Below, in pieces: positions 34,701 through 43,209 of a stretch of 64,000 nt of DNA. Position 1 is the stretch's first letter, and each line of letters opens with the position of its first letter. The stretch spans positions 62,301 to 126,300 of the forward strand of contig NZ_CYGY02000047.1 in the NCBI RefSeq assembly GCF_900007165.1, in the 5' to 3' direction. A program made the position numbers and the translations under genes. Source of the stretch: Paraburkholderia piptadeniae (GTDB lineage: Bacteria; Pseudomonadota; Gammaproteobacteria; Burkholderiales; Burkholderiaceae). Under the pieces are notes generated by a model, which saw nothing but the letters and a program-made list of their open reading frames with translations, ran no database searches and was not told where the DNA came from.

Positions 34701-35912
34701 GTGAATCGAGGAAAATTGAACGGAGTCGCAGGCACAACTGGCGCACTGTGCGCGGTGGTGCTGCTCGGCAATGTGATGGCGCCGGATGCTCATGCGCAGA
34801 ATAGCGTGACGCTTTACGGAGTAGTGGACGCAGGCGTGACCTACACGTCGAATGCGGGCGGTTCGAACCAGTACGCGCTGACGAGCGGCAACATGGGCGC
34901 AAACCGCTGGGGGCTACGCGGCAGCGAAGATCTCGGCGGTGGCCTGAGCACGATCTTCACGCTGGAAAGTGGCTTTACGATAGCCAACGGCAAGTTTGGG
35001 CAGAACGGCACGTTTTTCGGCCGTCAGGCCTTTGTGGGGCTGTCCGGCAGCTGGGGAGCGGTGACCCTTGGGCGGCAATACGCCAGCTCATCACAGTTTG
35101 TCGGACCGCTTGCATCCGGCAGTAGCTGGGCGGCGCCAGGCATGGGGTACGGCACGCATCCGGCCGATCTGGACAACCTCAACAGCACCAACCGCATTAA
35201 CAACTCAATCAAGTTCGCGAGCGCGAACTACAACGGCCTGACCTTCGGTGGCCTGTACAGTCTCGGTGGTGTTGCAGGAGACTTTTCGCGTAACCAGATT
35301 TACTCGCTCGCGATAGGCTACACGCAGGGGCCAGTCAAGCTGGCGCTAGGCTACCTGAACGTACGCAACCCCAACTATTCGTTCTGGGGCAACAAGGCGA
35401 ACGACAGCACGACTGCCAGCAACATAACAAGTCCGGTGATTGCCGGGTATGCGTCGGCCAACACACAACAGGTCATTGCTGCGGGCACATCGTATGCGAT
35501 TGGCAGCGCGACGCTCGGTGCGGTCTACAGCAATGTCCGGTTTTCAGGGCTGGGGGCGACACCCGTGGCAGGTCTGAGCTCAACCGCGGCCGCGTACCGG
35601 GGAAGCGCAACGTTCAACAACGGAGAACTGAACGCGAAGTATCAGGTGAGCCCCGCCCTTCTGGTTGGTGCCGCCTTCGACTACATGAAAGGCAACGGCG
35701 CAGGACAGGGCGGCGTGATTTACCGCCAGTTCAACCTCGGTGCGGACTACTTCCTCTCAAAAGCGACCGATTTCTATGCGGTCGCAGTATTCCAGAATGC
35801 ATCCGGTGTTGACTCGCGGGGTGTGCGTGCAGTCGCCGCCATTACGGGCGCGACGCCGTCGACCAGCTCCAGTCAGACCGTGGTGACAGCAGGGATACGA
35901 CATCTGTTCTGA
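34701..35912 (+). CDS. Gram-negative porin (OmpC-like)
   Basis: This 403-residue outer-membrane porin is translated from GTG at 34701 behind ACGGAGACG. The signal peptide is cut after DAHAQ. NSVTLYGVVDAGVTY is the first strand, followed by GNMGANRWGLRGSEDLGGGL. The C-terminus is IRHLF, with the expected final phenylalanine. It differs from the porin at 15421 along most of its length. It is probably the outer-membrane entry route for the island substrate. Confidence 0.93.
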   Translation: MNRGKLNGVAGTTGALCAVVLLGNVMAPDAHAQNSVTLYGVVDAGVTYTSNAGGSNQYALTSGNMGANRWGLRGSEDLGGGLSTIFTLESGFTIANGKFGQNGTFFGRQAFVGLSGSWGAVTLGRQYASSSQFVGPLASGSSWAAPGMGYGTHPADLDNLNSTNRINNSIKFASANYNGLTFGGLYSLGGVAGDFSRNQIYSLAIGYTQGPVKLALGYLNVRNPNYSFWGNKANDSTTASNITSPVIAGYASANTQQVIAAGTSYAIGSATLGAVYSNVRFSGLGATPVAGLSSTAAAYRGSATFNNGELNAKYQVSPALLVGAAFDYMKGNGAGQGGVIYRQFNLGADYFLSKATDFYAVAVFQNASGVDSRGVRAVAAITGATPSTSSSQTVVTAGIRHLF

Positions 35913-36079
35913 CGTGCTGCCGTCCGGCGAGAAAGATCTGTACACACAGGGAGTCCGCTGTGAAGTGCTCAATAAGGCACGGAAACGGTGGCTCTCGACA
36001 CCGGAAACATGCAGATCAGACCGTGATCTACCAGAATACGAGGGACTGCAAGATGATGTTCATTGAAAAAAAGCGGGTT

Positions 36080-36124
36080 GATAGCATGAGATTGATCGAA
36101 GCACTGGGGCTCGTGGAGAGATGA
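36080..36124 (+). pseudogene. Tail fragment of a second Bug/TctC gene
   Basis: This frame ends DSMRLIEALGLVER and a TGA, nearly the same as the end of the Bug receptor at 24144 (DSKRLIEALGIAGKS). The TGA overlaps an ATGATG, just as at the 24141 junction. Upstream homology stops, so only the last 14 codons survive. It shows that a relative of the bug-SDR pair was here and was cut down. Confidence 0.75.
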
Positions 36125-36912
36125 TGTCATCGCATAACGAGATGTTTGACTCGAGTGGCAAGGTTGCCCGGGTTATGAACATGGCGCGGTTTGACGGAAA
36201 AGTCATCCTCATCAGCGGAGGAGCCCGCGGGCAGGGGGCCGCCGAGGCGCGGCAGCTCGTGAAGGAGGGCGCGCAAGTTGTGATTGGCGACGTGCTTGAG
36301 GAACAAGGCCGGATGCTTGTCAGGGAACTTGGCGATGCCGCCACCTTTGTTCTTCACGACGTGACGAGCCCGGTCGACTGGGATAGGGCGGTGCACGCCG
36401 CCGAGGAAAGAGGTGGTCTGCATGGTCTCGTCAACAATGCCGGTATTTTCCAACCGAAAACCCTGATGGAAACTGACCTGGCGCTTTGGGAGCGGCACCT
36501 GCGGGTCAACCAGACCGGTTGCTTCCTGGGCATGAAGACGGCGGTTCCGGCGCTTGAGCGCGCGGGAGGCGGCGCGATTGTGAATATCTCATCGACTGCG
36601 GGCTTGCACGGTTCAGCTCCCACCTTTGCCTATAGCGCCACGAAATGGGCGATACGAGGCATGACGAAATCCGCGGCCCTCGACCTGGCGAGCAAAAACA
36701 TTCGTGTGAACTCGGTGCATCCTGGTCCGATCGATACCGATATGCTGAACGTGCGCACGCCCGAACAGAATTCGGCACGGTCGGCGCAGGTGCCGTTGAA
36801 GCGCCAGGGCACGGTAGACGAAGTGGCACAACTCGTCTTATTCCTCCTGTCGGGGGAAAGCGCCTACATCACAGGCGCGGAGATCGCGATTGACGGTGGC
36901 GTGTCGGCATAA
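36121..36912 (+). CDS. SDR family oxidoreductase with a chimeric N-terminus
   Basis: This 263-residue protein, if started at 36121, has first residues MMSSHNEMFDSSGKVARVMN, which copy the start of the SDR at 24141 (MFDLSGKVALVTGG). A second, complete SDR start then follows: MARFDGKVILISGGARGQG. Active-site motifs are NISSTAG and AYSATK. GGAGAG just before 36121 is the better binding site, so the 20-residue graft may be translated; ATG 36181 gives a normal 243-residue SDR. The cofactor motif has SGG and GQG instead of TGG and GIG. Confidence 0.85.
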   Translation: MMSSHNEMFDSSGKVARVMNMARFDGKVILISGGARGQGAAEARQLVKEGAQVVIGDVLEEQGRMLVRELGDAATFVLHDVTSPVDWDRAVHAAEERGGLHGLVNNAGIFQPKTLMETDLALWERHLRVNQTGCFLGMKTAVPALERAGGGAIVNISSTAGLHGSAPTFAYSATKWAIRGMTKSAALDLASKNIRVNSVHPGPIDTDMLNVRTPEQNSARSAQVPLKRQGTVDEVAQLVLFLLSGESAYITGAEIAIDGGVSA

Positions 36913-36942
36913 GGGCATGCACGCACATATATGGGAGGATTC

Positions 36943-37689
36943 GTGACGTATCGCAGTGCTGTTGTGACGGGGGCCGCTGGCGTGATTGGCACCGCCACGG
37001 TGCTCAAATTGCTGGAGGACGGTCGCGGAGTCGTGGCGGTGGACACCAACGCCGATCGCCTGGCCGCGCTGAAGCAAAGCGCCAATGGAGAGATCGTCAC
37101 CGTCTGTGTCGACGTAGCAGCCCCTGACGCGTCCGAGACGATTTCGCTGGCGGCCGAGGCCCTGCCAGTGCCGCCGACGATTCTGGTCAACAACGCGGGC
37201 ATATCTCCCAAGCACAACGGACTGGCGGCATCAGCGCTGGACGTGACATTGGAAGAGTGGAACCGGGTTTTCGAGGTGAACGTGACGGCGGCGCTGCGGC
37301 TGGCAAAGGCCTTTATTCCCAACATGCAAGGGCAACGATGGGGGCGTATCGTCAACGTCACATCACGTGCCGGTAAGTCCAACGTCGGCAACGCCGGGCC
37401 CGCATACGTTACCAGCAAGGCGGCGCTACTCGGGTTGACGCGCTCGATCGCCTGCGACTATGCGCGTGATGGCATTACCTGCAATTCGGTCGCGCCGGGT
37501 GTCGTCGCCTCGCACCTATGGTCGACGATGCCGCCACAATTGATGCAATCGTTGGTCGACAAGACGCCCTTGGGTCGGGCCGGCACGGCACGCGAGATCG
37601 GCGCCGTGATCGCCTTCCTCGCGTCAGAGGATGCGGGTTTCGTGACGGGGGCCAGCTACGACGTGAACGGTGGGCAGAGCATGTTGTGA
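36943..37689 (+). CDS. SDR family oxidoreductase
   Basis: This 248-residue classical SDR has TGAAGVIG near residue 8, NNAGISPKHNG, the serine in NVTSRAGKS and the pair in AYVTSK. The GTG at 36943 is preceded by GGGAGG at a short spacing; ATG 36931 would put that sequence inside the gene. It is the last gene of the island, 30 bases after the previous SDR. It probably shares a substrate family with it, but the two are not close copies. Confidence 0.88.
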   Translation: MTYRSAVVTGAAGVIGTATVLKLLEDGRGVVAVDTNADRLAALKQSANGEIVTVCVDVAAPDASETISLAAEALPVPPTILVNNAGISPKHNGLAASALDVTLEEWNRVFEVNVTAALRLAKAFIPNMQGQRWGRIVNVTSRAGKSNVGNAGPAYVTSKAALLGLTRSIACDYARDGITCNSVAPGVVASHLWSTMPPQLMQSLVDKTPLGRAGTAREIGAVIAFLASEDAGFVTGASYDVNGGQSML

Positions 37690-37732
37690 GGATAGGCGGC
37701 CCGTCAAACTGCCATGACGCAGGCCGAACGAG

Positions 37733-37801
37733 ATGGGCAAAAACAACGAGACACCGCGCGCGATGTTGCCACCGGGTATCGGAAACGTTCTCAAGCGACT
37801 G
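37733..37801 (+). repeat. Diverged direct repeat, right copy
   Basis: This is the partner of 17541-17609 (about 81% identical over 69 bases), in the same orientation, 43 bases after the last SDR stop. The frame runs on as LKRLHYPL and stops 13 codons after LKRL. The HYPL end recalls the start of IS6-type transposases, but this is not firm. Confidence 0.7.
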
Positions 37802-37836
37802 CACTATCCGTTGGGACGTGGTCTTTGGAGTAACGA

Positions 37837-38148
37837 ATGAACGACGTGATGGGAAAGCAACTGCGATCGCAAGCAGCGAGCCTGGCGAATCGGGATGACG
37901 CCGATCTTTGGAGATGGTTCTGCCTGATGTATGAGGACGGTCGACTTAGATGGTGCGCTTCGGGTTATGGTTGGCTGGTCAGCGTCGACCATAAGCACCT
38001 GGCTACTGAAGCGGACTTTGACAGCGCAATACGAATCGCGCGACAACGATTCGAGTCCGGCCGTCGACGGTTTCCGAAGGGAAGGCGGGAACCGCCGGGC
38101 CGTTCAAATTTTGCTGTCTCGACGGGCGTCGGGCGGATAGAACCCTGA
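37837..38148 (+). CDS. Conserved-looking small hypothetical protein
   Basis: This 103-residue protein has GGAG seven bases before the ATG, which supports real translation. The central part (DADLWRWFCLMYEDGRLRWC to SAIRIARQRFESGRRRF) looks like a compact aromatic-rich domain. The last 25 residues are Arg/Pro-rich and may be disordered. There is no signal or membrane segment and no recognised family. It lies between the right repeat and the convergent deacylase gene. Confidence 0.5.
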   Translation: MNDVMGKQLRSQAASLANRDDADLWRWFCLMYEDGRLRWCASGYGWLVSVDHKHLATEADFDSAIRIARQRFESGRRRFPKGRREPPGRSNFAVSTGVGRIEP

Positions 38149-38331
38149 AGTACGACGCACCGCAGCCGATCACATCCGGAGGGAGCCGGTGCCCGTGATA
38201 GAGAGATTCGCATTCTTCATCGCGCCATTTTACGCGGCCGTCCCACGTTTCAATGAAATCGTAGAAGAGCGAAAGCGTTTTCAATGGTCAAGCGTCTTCA
38301 TGAAGGTACGGGGTCCAGCGCCGCGATGCGT

Positions 38332-39447
38332 TCAGTTCGGAAGGAGCGAGCCGCTACGAATCGGCTTGGCCCCGGCGATACACGCCACCTCCTGCCCCGC
38401 GGTGGCGAAGCGCGCACGCTGCCGCGCGTACAGCACTCCGGCTATGGAGCTGGTGATCGTGACGACGCGATCGGCCAGCGGATCGACGACATCGGCGATC
38501 TCCTGGCCGGGTTCGACCCAGACGCCGATCGGGGCGCGGAACACGAGCACACCGGAGATCGGCGCGAGGAGCGGCTCGGTGCCTGAGAACGGCGTGGCGT
38601 CGAACTCGAGCGGCGGCAATGGCGCGGGCGTCCCATCGATGACGCCGCGGTAGGTCAGATATTCGACGATCGCGTTCGCGTCGCGCTCGGCGAACGCGTA
38701 GGTCACGTCCGCCTGACCGCGCAGCTCGATTGTCACCGAGATCGAGCCGTTAGGTATTGGATAGCGCTCGCCATAGCGCGCGCGCAGCTCCGACCAGCAG
38801 AAGCTGTGGATCTCATCGAATGGATTGCCGATCGAATTGAGCGCGAACAGCGAGGCCTTCGAATCGAGATAGCGCGCGAGCGGCTCGACATCCGGCCACA
38901 AGTCGGGGTTCGTGAAGAGATGCATCGCGCCTTCGAAGTCGCAATGCAGATCGAGCACGACGTCGGCGTCGTACGACAGCCGCTGCAGCGCGAGACGCTG
39001 GGATTCGAGCTCGGTGGTCGGGGTCTGCTCGGCGAGCGCTTCTCGCATGGCGTCGCGCACGGCTAGCAGGTTCAGTTGCGCGTCGCCCGTCAGGCGAGAT
39101 TCGATACGGGGGATCACGAGCGCGGCCAGGTCATGGAAGCTCCGGTTGAAGTTCGACGCAGTGCCCGTTTCGAAGCGGCCGAGCATGTGGCCGAGCAGCC
39201 GCTGGTTGAGGCCGATCGGATTCGGCACGGGCACTATGACGATTTCGCCGCGCAGCTTGCCCGCCGTCTCCAGCGCGGCGAGGCGCTTGCGTAGTGTCCA
39301 GGCGACGAGCATGCCAGGCAACTCGTCAGCGTGCAGCGACGACTGAATGTAGATCTTTTGCCCGCCCGCTGGGCCATAGTGGAAGCTCGTCAGGTGCCGC
39401 TGCGTGCCGAGCACCGGAGAGATCAACTGATGCGTTTGTGTTTGCAT
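38332..39447 (-). CDS. Succinylglutamate desuccinylase/aspartoacylase (AstE/AspA, M14) family protein
   Basis: This 371-residue zinc amidohydrolase of the carboxypeptidase-like fold has metal ligands at H39 and E42 (SSLHADELPGM) and H168 (LDLHCDFEG). A conserved glutamate in VTIELRGQ is the probable general base. A C-terminal beta-rich domain follows (GVLVFRAPIGVWVEPGQE). It should remove an acyl group from an N-acyl amino acid. Lying last behind four ABC importer genes on the same strand, it suggests that the imported compound is an acylated or modified basic amino acid. Confidence 0.85.
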   Translation of the reverse strand: MQTQTHQLISPVLGTQRHLTSFHYGPAGGQKIYIQSSLHADELPGMLVAWTLRKRLAALETAGKLRGEIVIVPVPNPIGLNQRLLGHMLGRFETGTASNFNRSFHDLAALVIPRIESRLTGDAQLNLLAVRDAMREALAEQTPTTELESQRLALQRLSYDADVVLDLHCDFEGAMHLFTNPDLWPDVEPLARYLDSKASLFALNSIGNPFDEIHSFCWSELRARYGERYPIPNGSISVTIELRGQADVTYAFAERDANAIVEYLTYRGVIDGTPAPLPPLEFDATPFSGTEPLLAPISGVLVFRAPIGVWVEPGQEIADVVDPLADRVVTITSSIAGVLYARQRARFATAGQEVACIAGAKPIRSGSLLPN

Positions 39448-39539
39448 GAAGGTTTGAGCGCGCGCCGGATGGTACAGGCGCGCGGCATGAGGTATTGCGA
39501 TTCAGGCGATCGATGCAGAACGTCCCGGCGCGCTGTGTG

Positions 39540-40316
39540 TCAGCTGCCGTACACGTCGAACGCGAAGTACCTGGCCTCGATCTTCTTGTAGGTGCCGTCC
39601 TTGATCATGTCTGCGATCGCCTTGTCGATCTTTGCCTTCAGGTCGGTGTCTTCCTTGCGCAGGCCGATGGCGGCGCCGCTGCCGAGCGTGCCCGCCGGAT
39701 CGGTCAGCTCGCTGCCTGTGAACGCGAAGCCGGCGCCGCGCGCGGTCTTCAGAAAGCCCATGTCGGCCTGCACTGAGTCTTGCAACGCCGCGTCCAGACG
39801 GCCCGAGGTCAGGTCCGCATAGACCTGGTCCTGGTCCTGGTAGGGTATGACCTTCACGCCCTTCGGCGCCCAATTGATCTTTACATAGGTTTCCTGGATC
39901 GAGCCCTGTTCGACACCGACTGCCTTTCCTTTCAGCGCATCTGCCGTTGGCTGGAGGTTCGAGCCTTTCTTCGCGACCAGGCGAGTCGGCGTGTGGAACA
40001 GCTTCGCCGAGAACGCGATCTGCGCTTCACGCTGCGGCGTCATCGACATTGACGACAGCACGCCGTCGAACTTCTTCGCCTTCAGCGCCGGGATCATGCC
40101 ATCAAACGCACTCTCGACCCAGACGCACTTCGCATTCAGCCGCTTGCAGATTTCGTTGCCCAGGTCGATGTCGAAGCCGACCAGCTGGCCGTTCACACTC
40201 TTCGATTCAAACGGAGGGTAACTCGCATCGACACCGAACCGGACGGTGGACCAGTCCTTCGCGCAGGCGGAGGTTGCGATCGCCAAGGCCGCGATGCACA
40301 GAGCAAATTTCTTCAT
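39540..40316 (-). CDS. ABC transporter substrate-binding protein, basic amino acid type (ArgT/HisJ)
   Basis: This 258-residue periplasmic protein has a signal peptide, MKKFALCIAALAIATSACA. The first mature segment is VRFGVDASYPPFESKSVNG, with the lysine/arginine/ornithine family strand GFDIDLGNEICKRL. MTPQREAQIAFS carries the arginine that binds the ligand alpha-carboxylate. It ends ARYFAFDVYGS. It delivers ligand to the permease pair encoded upstream. A decayed copy of the C-terminus of a similar gene lies at 42684-42801. Confidence 0.92.
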   Translation of the reverse strand: MKKFALCIAALAIATSACAKDWSTVRFGVDASYPPFESKSVNGQLVGFDIDLGNEICKRLNAKCVWVESAFDGMIPALKAKKFDGVLSSMSMTPQREAQIAFSAKLFHTPTRLVAKKGSNLQPTADALKGKAVGVEQGSIQETYVKINWAPKGVKVIPYQDQDQVYADLTSGRLDAALQDSVQADMGFLKTARGAGFAFTGSELTDPAGTLGSGAAIGLRKEDTDLKAKIDKAIADMIKDGTYKKIEARYFAFDVYGS

Positions 40317-40397
40317 TGACGTGGGTTCCCAATAGGTTGTGAAAGTTGGATTGATGGAGATGCCGGGAAATATCGAGCACGAAGTGCATCGAATGGG

Positions 40398-41165
40398 TTA
40401 CTTGAGCCGTCCTGCCAGAAACTGCTGCAGCCGCTCGCTGCGCGGCGCGGTCAGCACTTCACGCGGGTCGCCTTGCTCCTCGATCTTCCCCTTGTGCAGG
40501 AAGACAACGTGGTTCGAAACATTGCGCGCGAACCCCATTTCATGCGTCACGACGATCATCGTCCGGCCTTCTTCTGCGAGCGCCTGCATCACTCTCAGCA
40601 CTTCTCCGACGAGTTCGGGATCTAGCGCGGAGGTCGGTTCGTCGAACAGCATGACTTCCGGTTCCATCGCCAGCGCGCGGGCGATCGCCACGCGCTGCTG
40701 CTGGCCACCGGACAGATGCGACGGATACTTTTGCTCGACGCCGGCCGAAAGCCCTACTTTGTCGAGGTACTTTCGGGCGCGCGCTTCCGCGTCGCCGCGG
40801 CTCAATCCCAGCACGCTCACGGGTGCTTCGATGATGTTCTCGAGCACGGTCATGTGAGCCCACAGGTTGAAATGCTGGAACACCATCGACAGACGCGCGC
40901 GCATCATCCGCAGTTGCTTCGGATCGCTCACGCGCAGTCCGCCACTGCGGTCAGTTGTGGTGCGGATTTCCTCGCGGTTCAGAGTGATGCGTCCGGAGCA
41001 CGGCAATTCGAGGAAGTTAATGCAACGCAGGAACGTGCTTTTTCCCGAGCCACTAGAACCAATCAGGCTGATCACGTCGCCGGCTTTCGCCTTGAGCGAT
41101 ACCCCCTTCAATACCTCGTTCTCGCCAAACTTCTTGTGCAGATCGTCGACAATCAGCTTGTACAT
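40398..41165 (-). CDS. ABC transporter ATP-binding protein (HisP-like)
   Basis: This 255-residue polar amino-acid importer ATPase has Walker A in GSSGSGKST, Q-loop in MVFQHFNLWAHM, signature LSGGQQQR and Walker B VMLFDEPTSAL. The switch histidine is in VVTHEM. ATG 41165 is preferred: a TTG six bases earlier leaves too little room after GGAGAG. It lies 31 bases after the permease gene and 81 before the binding-protein gene, as in hisJQMP-like operons. Confidence 0.95.
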   Translation of the reverse strand: MYKLIVDDLHKKFGENEVLKGVSLKAKAGDVISLIGSSGSGKSTFLRCINFLELPCSGRITLNREEIRTTTDRSGGLRVSDPKQLRMMRARLSMVFQHFNLWAHMTVLENIIEAPVSVLGLSRGDAEARARKYLDKVGLSAGVEQKYPSHLSGGQQQRVAIARALAMEPEVMLFDEPTSALDPELVGEVLRVMQALAEEGRTMIVVTHEMGFARNVSNHVVFLHKGKIEEQGDPREVLTAPRSERLQQFLAGRLK

Positions 41166-41196
41166 TCTCAATGCTCTCCATCTGGGCTGAACGGAT

Positions 41197-41910
41197 TCAG
41201 TGCCCTTGGGGTTTCAGATAAGCCAGCATTCGCATTTCCATGCGGCGAAATACCCAGATCAGGGCGAACACGATAGACGCATACAAAGCGGCCGCGATGC
41301 CGTATGCCTGGAACGTCATATAGGTGGCCGAGTTCGCGTCGCGTGCCACTTTCAGGATGTCGGGCACTGTCGCGGTGAAGGCTAGCGTCGTGGCGTGCAG
41401 CATCAGGATCACTTCATTGCTGTATGCGGGCAACGCGCGTCGCAATGCGGAGGGCAGGATGATGCGCGTATAGAGCTTGTAATTCGACATGCCATAAGCA
41501 CGGGCGGCTTCGATCTCGCTGTACGAGGTCTCCTTGATCGCGCCGGCAAAGATCTCGGTGGCGTAGGCGCATTCGTTCAGCGTGAAAGCCACCAGCGTGC
41601 AGTTCATCGCGCTGCGAAAGAACTCTCCGAGCAGTTCGTGAGAATGGACGAAGTGCAGGCTATAGATGCCGGTGTAACAAAGCAGCAACTGGACATAGAG
41701 CGGTGTGCCGCGAAACACGTAGGTGTAGAGCCAGATCGGTCGCGAAAGAAAAGGGTTGCGCGACGCGCGCGCGATGGCGAGTGGCACGGCGAGCAGAAAG
41801 CCGAGTGCGATCGAAACGACCAGCAGCCAAAGGGTGATGACGAGGCCGCTGTAGTTGAAGCCGTCGCTGTAAAGATAGTTCGGCCAGTATTGGTGAAGGA
41901 GTTCGATCAC
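41197..41910 (-). CDS. ABC transporter permease (HisM-like)
   Basis: This 237-residue inner-membrane subunit has about five spans. It has the amino-acid permease motif FRGTPLYVQLLL and the cytoplasmic EAA loop EIEAARAYGMSNYKLYTRII. It pairs with the permease encoded just upstream, whose stop overlaps this ATG by four bases. Together they form the translocation path of the basic-amino-acid-type importer. Confidence 0.94.
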   Translation of the reverse strand: MIELLHQYWPNYLYSDGFNYSGLVITLWLLVVSIALGFLLAVPLAIARASRNPFLSRPIWLYTYVFRGTPLYVQLLLCYTGIYSLHFVHSHELLGEFFRSAMNCTLVAFTLNECAYATEIFAGAIKETSYSEIEAARAYGMSNYKLYTRIILPSALRRALPAYSNEVILMLHATTLAFTATVPDILKVARDANSATYMTFQAYGIAAALYASIVFALIWVFRRMEMRMLAYLKPQGH

Positions 41911-42596
41911 AGCGCAGCCCTCCGCACACCGATCGAATAGCGCTTTTCGAGGCGGTGCAATGCCAGATTGGAAACGGTGGTGATCACGAGATAGATTGCA
42001 CCGGTTGCGAGTGTGAAAAAGAAGAATCCCTGTGTCGCTTTGCCCGCGTCCTGAGCGGCCTTCACGACGTCGGCGAGGCCGATGATCGAAACGAGCGCGG
42101 TCGCCTTCACGAGCACCTGCCAGTTGTTTGCGATGCCTGGCAGCGCAAAGCGCATCATCTGTGGGAACAGAATGCGCGTGAACACACGCGTAGAGCTCAT
42201 GCCGTATGCGAAGCCAGCCTCGAGTTGCCCGCGGGGAACGGCGAGAAAGGCACCGCGAAAGGTTTCGGTGAAGTACGCGCCGTAGATGAAGCCGAGCGTG
42301 ATGACGCCCGCCACAAAGGGATCAATGTCGATTTGGTCCATCGCAAGCATGTCGGTCAGGTCGTTGAGCCAGATCTGAATGCTGTAGAACAGCAGCAGCA
42401 TCAGCACAAGGTCGGGTACCGCGCGGATCAGCGTCGTGTACATCGCGCCGATGCGCGAGAGCATGCGATTGCGCGAGAGCTTCGCCGCGGCGCCGGCGAG
42501 GCCCAGCAGAAAGGCAGCAGCGAGCGAAAGCACCGCGAGCTTGAGAGTTTCCAGCGTGCCCGCGAGTAGAAGCGGGCCGAAGCCTTGAAAGAGCAT
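41907..42596 (-). CDS. ABC transporter permease (HisQ-like)
   Basis: This 229-residue inner-membrane subunit has five predicted spans. It has IRAVPDLVLMLLLFY and the EAA loop QLEAGFAYGMSSTRVFTRIL. It is first in the minus-strand operon permease, permease, ATPase, binding protein, deacylase. The promoter must lie between 42600 and 42900, a region that also holds the remains of a binding-protein gene, so that the original leader gene of the operon may have been lost. Confidence 0.94.
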   Translation of the reverse strand: MLFQGFGPLLLAGTLETLKLAVLSLAAAFLLGLAGAAAKLSRNRMLSRIGAMYTTLIRAVPDLVLMLLLFYSIQIWLNDLTDMLAMDQIDIDPFVAGVITLGFIYGAYFTETFRGAFLAVPRGQLEAGFAYGMSSTRVFTRILFPQMMRFALPGIANNWQVLVKATALVSIIGLADVVKAAQDAGKATQGFFFFTLATGAIYLVITTVSNLALHRLEKRYSIGVRRAAL

Positions 42597-42683
42597 GGAA
42601 GGATGTCCTTGGTGACAGGGAGCGCGCGCCGCGCGTCAGCGCAGCCCGTGCTCCTGTGTTGATACGAGTGAATGCGGCAACAC

Positions 42684-42801
42684 TTAACCGCCGTACACGT
42701 CGAAGTCGAAATACCTCAACTCATTCCTCTTGTGTTCCGTCCTCGGTCATGCGGACGATAGCCGTTCGGTCTTCGCCCTTGAGCGAGGCACGTTTCTTCA
42801 T
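42684..42801 (-). pseudogene. C-terminal stump of a basic amino acid binding-protein gene
   Basis: The minus strand reads LKGEDRTAIVRMTEDGT and, after a frameshift, HKRNELRYFDFDVYGG with a TAA at 42684. This aligns with the end of the intact binding protein (DLKAKIDKAIADMIKDGTYK to YFAFDVYGS). Upstream of about 42801 homology fades. The stump sits 88 bases before the first permease gene, where many such operons carry their binding-protein gene. Confidence 0.72.
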
Positions 42802-43173
42802 GAAAGTCGCCGAAATCGATGTTTGATGCGGCATCGCGGACGCGTGCGCCCGTATCGAAAGCGTTAGATGCCTGAGTCAGACGTCCGAGGCCGGTTCCGC
42901 ATCTTGTATATACAATTATCGAGACATTGCGGGAACCAACAATCGGTGTTATCACCAAGACACGCTCGATGCGCTATTTGAAAGCCCCTTATTTTGAGGC
43001 GTAAAACAATTGAAAAGGAAAACCAGGGGCGGGTGGAAGTGGCATGGATGAGATCAATCGCGCATCCAATTGCAGGCTTGTCCATACAACTTGGACAGGT
43101 TCTTGGAAGCTGCCTGCTTTTCGTCGGTGGAGTTTGATCAGGGATTTTCCGGTTATGCGGCAAGGAATGACAT

Positions 43174-43209
43174 TGTAGATTCAATAACAATCGTGTAGTT
43201 TACGCTACA
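43174..43209. promoter_or_regulatory. Candidate ChrB operator
   Basis: TGTAG occurs at 43174-43178 and again at 43194-43198, exactly 20 bases apart. CTACA at 43205-43209 forms an inverted repeat with the second copy (TGTAG-TTTACG-CTACA) that runs into the chrB start codon. ChrB proteins are chromate-responsive regulators of their own operon, so this is a natural autoregulatory site. Confidence 0.5.

Noticed and set aside
42864..43190. Minus-strand frame of 108 codons upstream of chrB
   Set aside because: No binding site, no domain and unusual composition; it covers the chrB promoter region.
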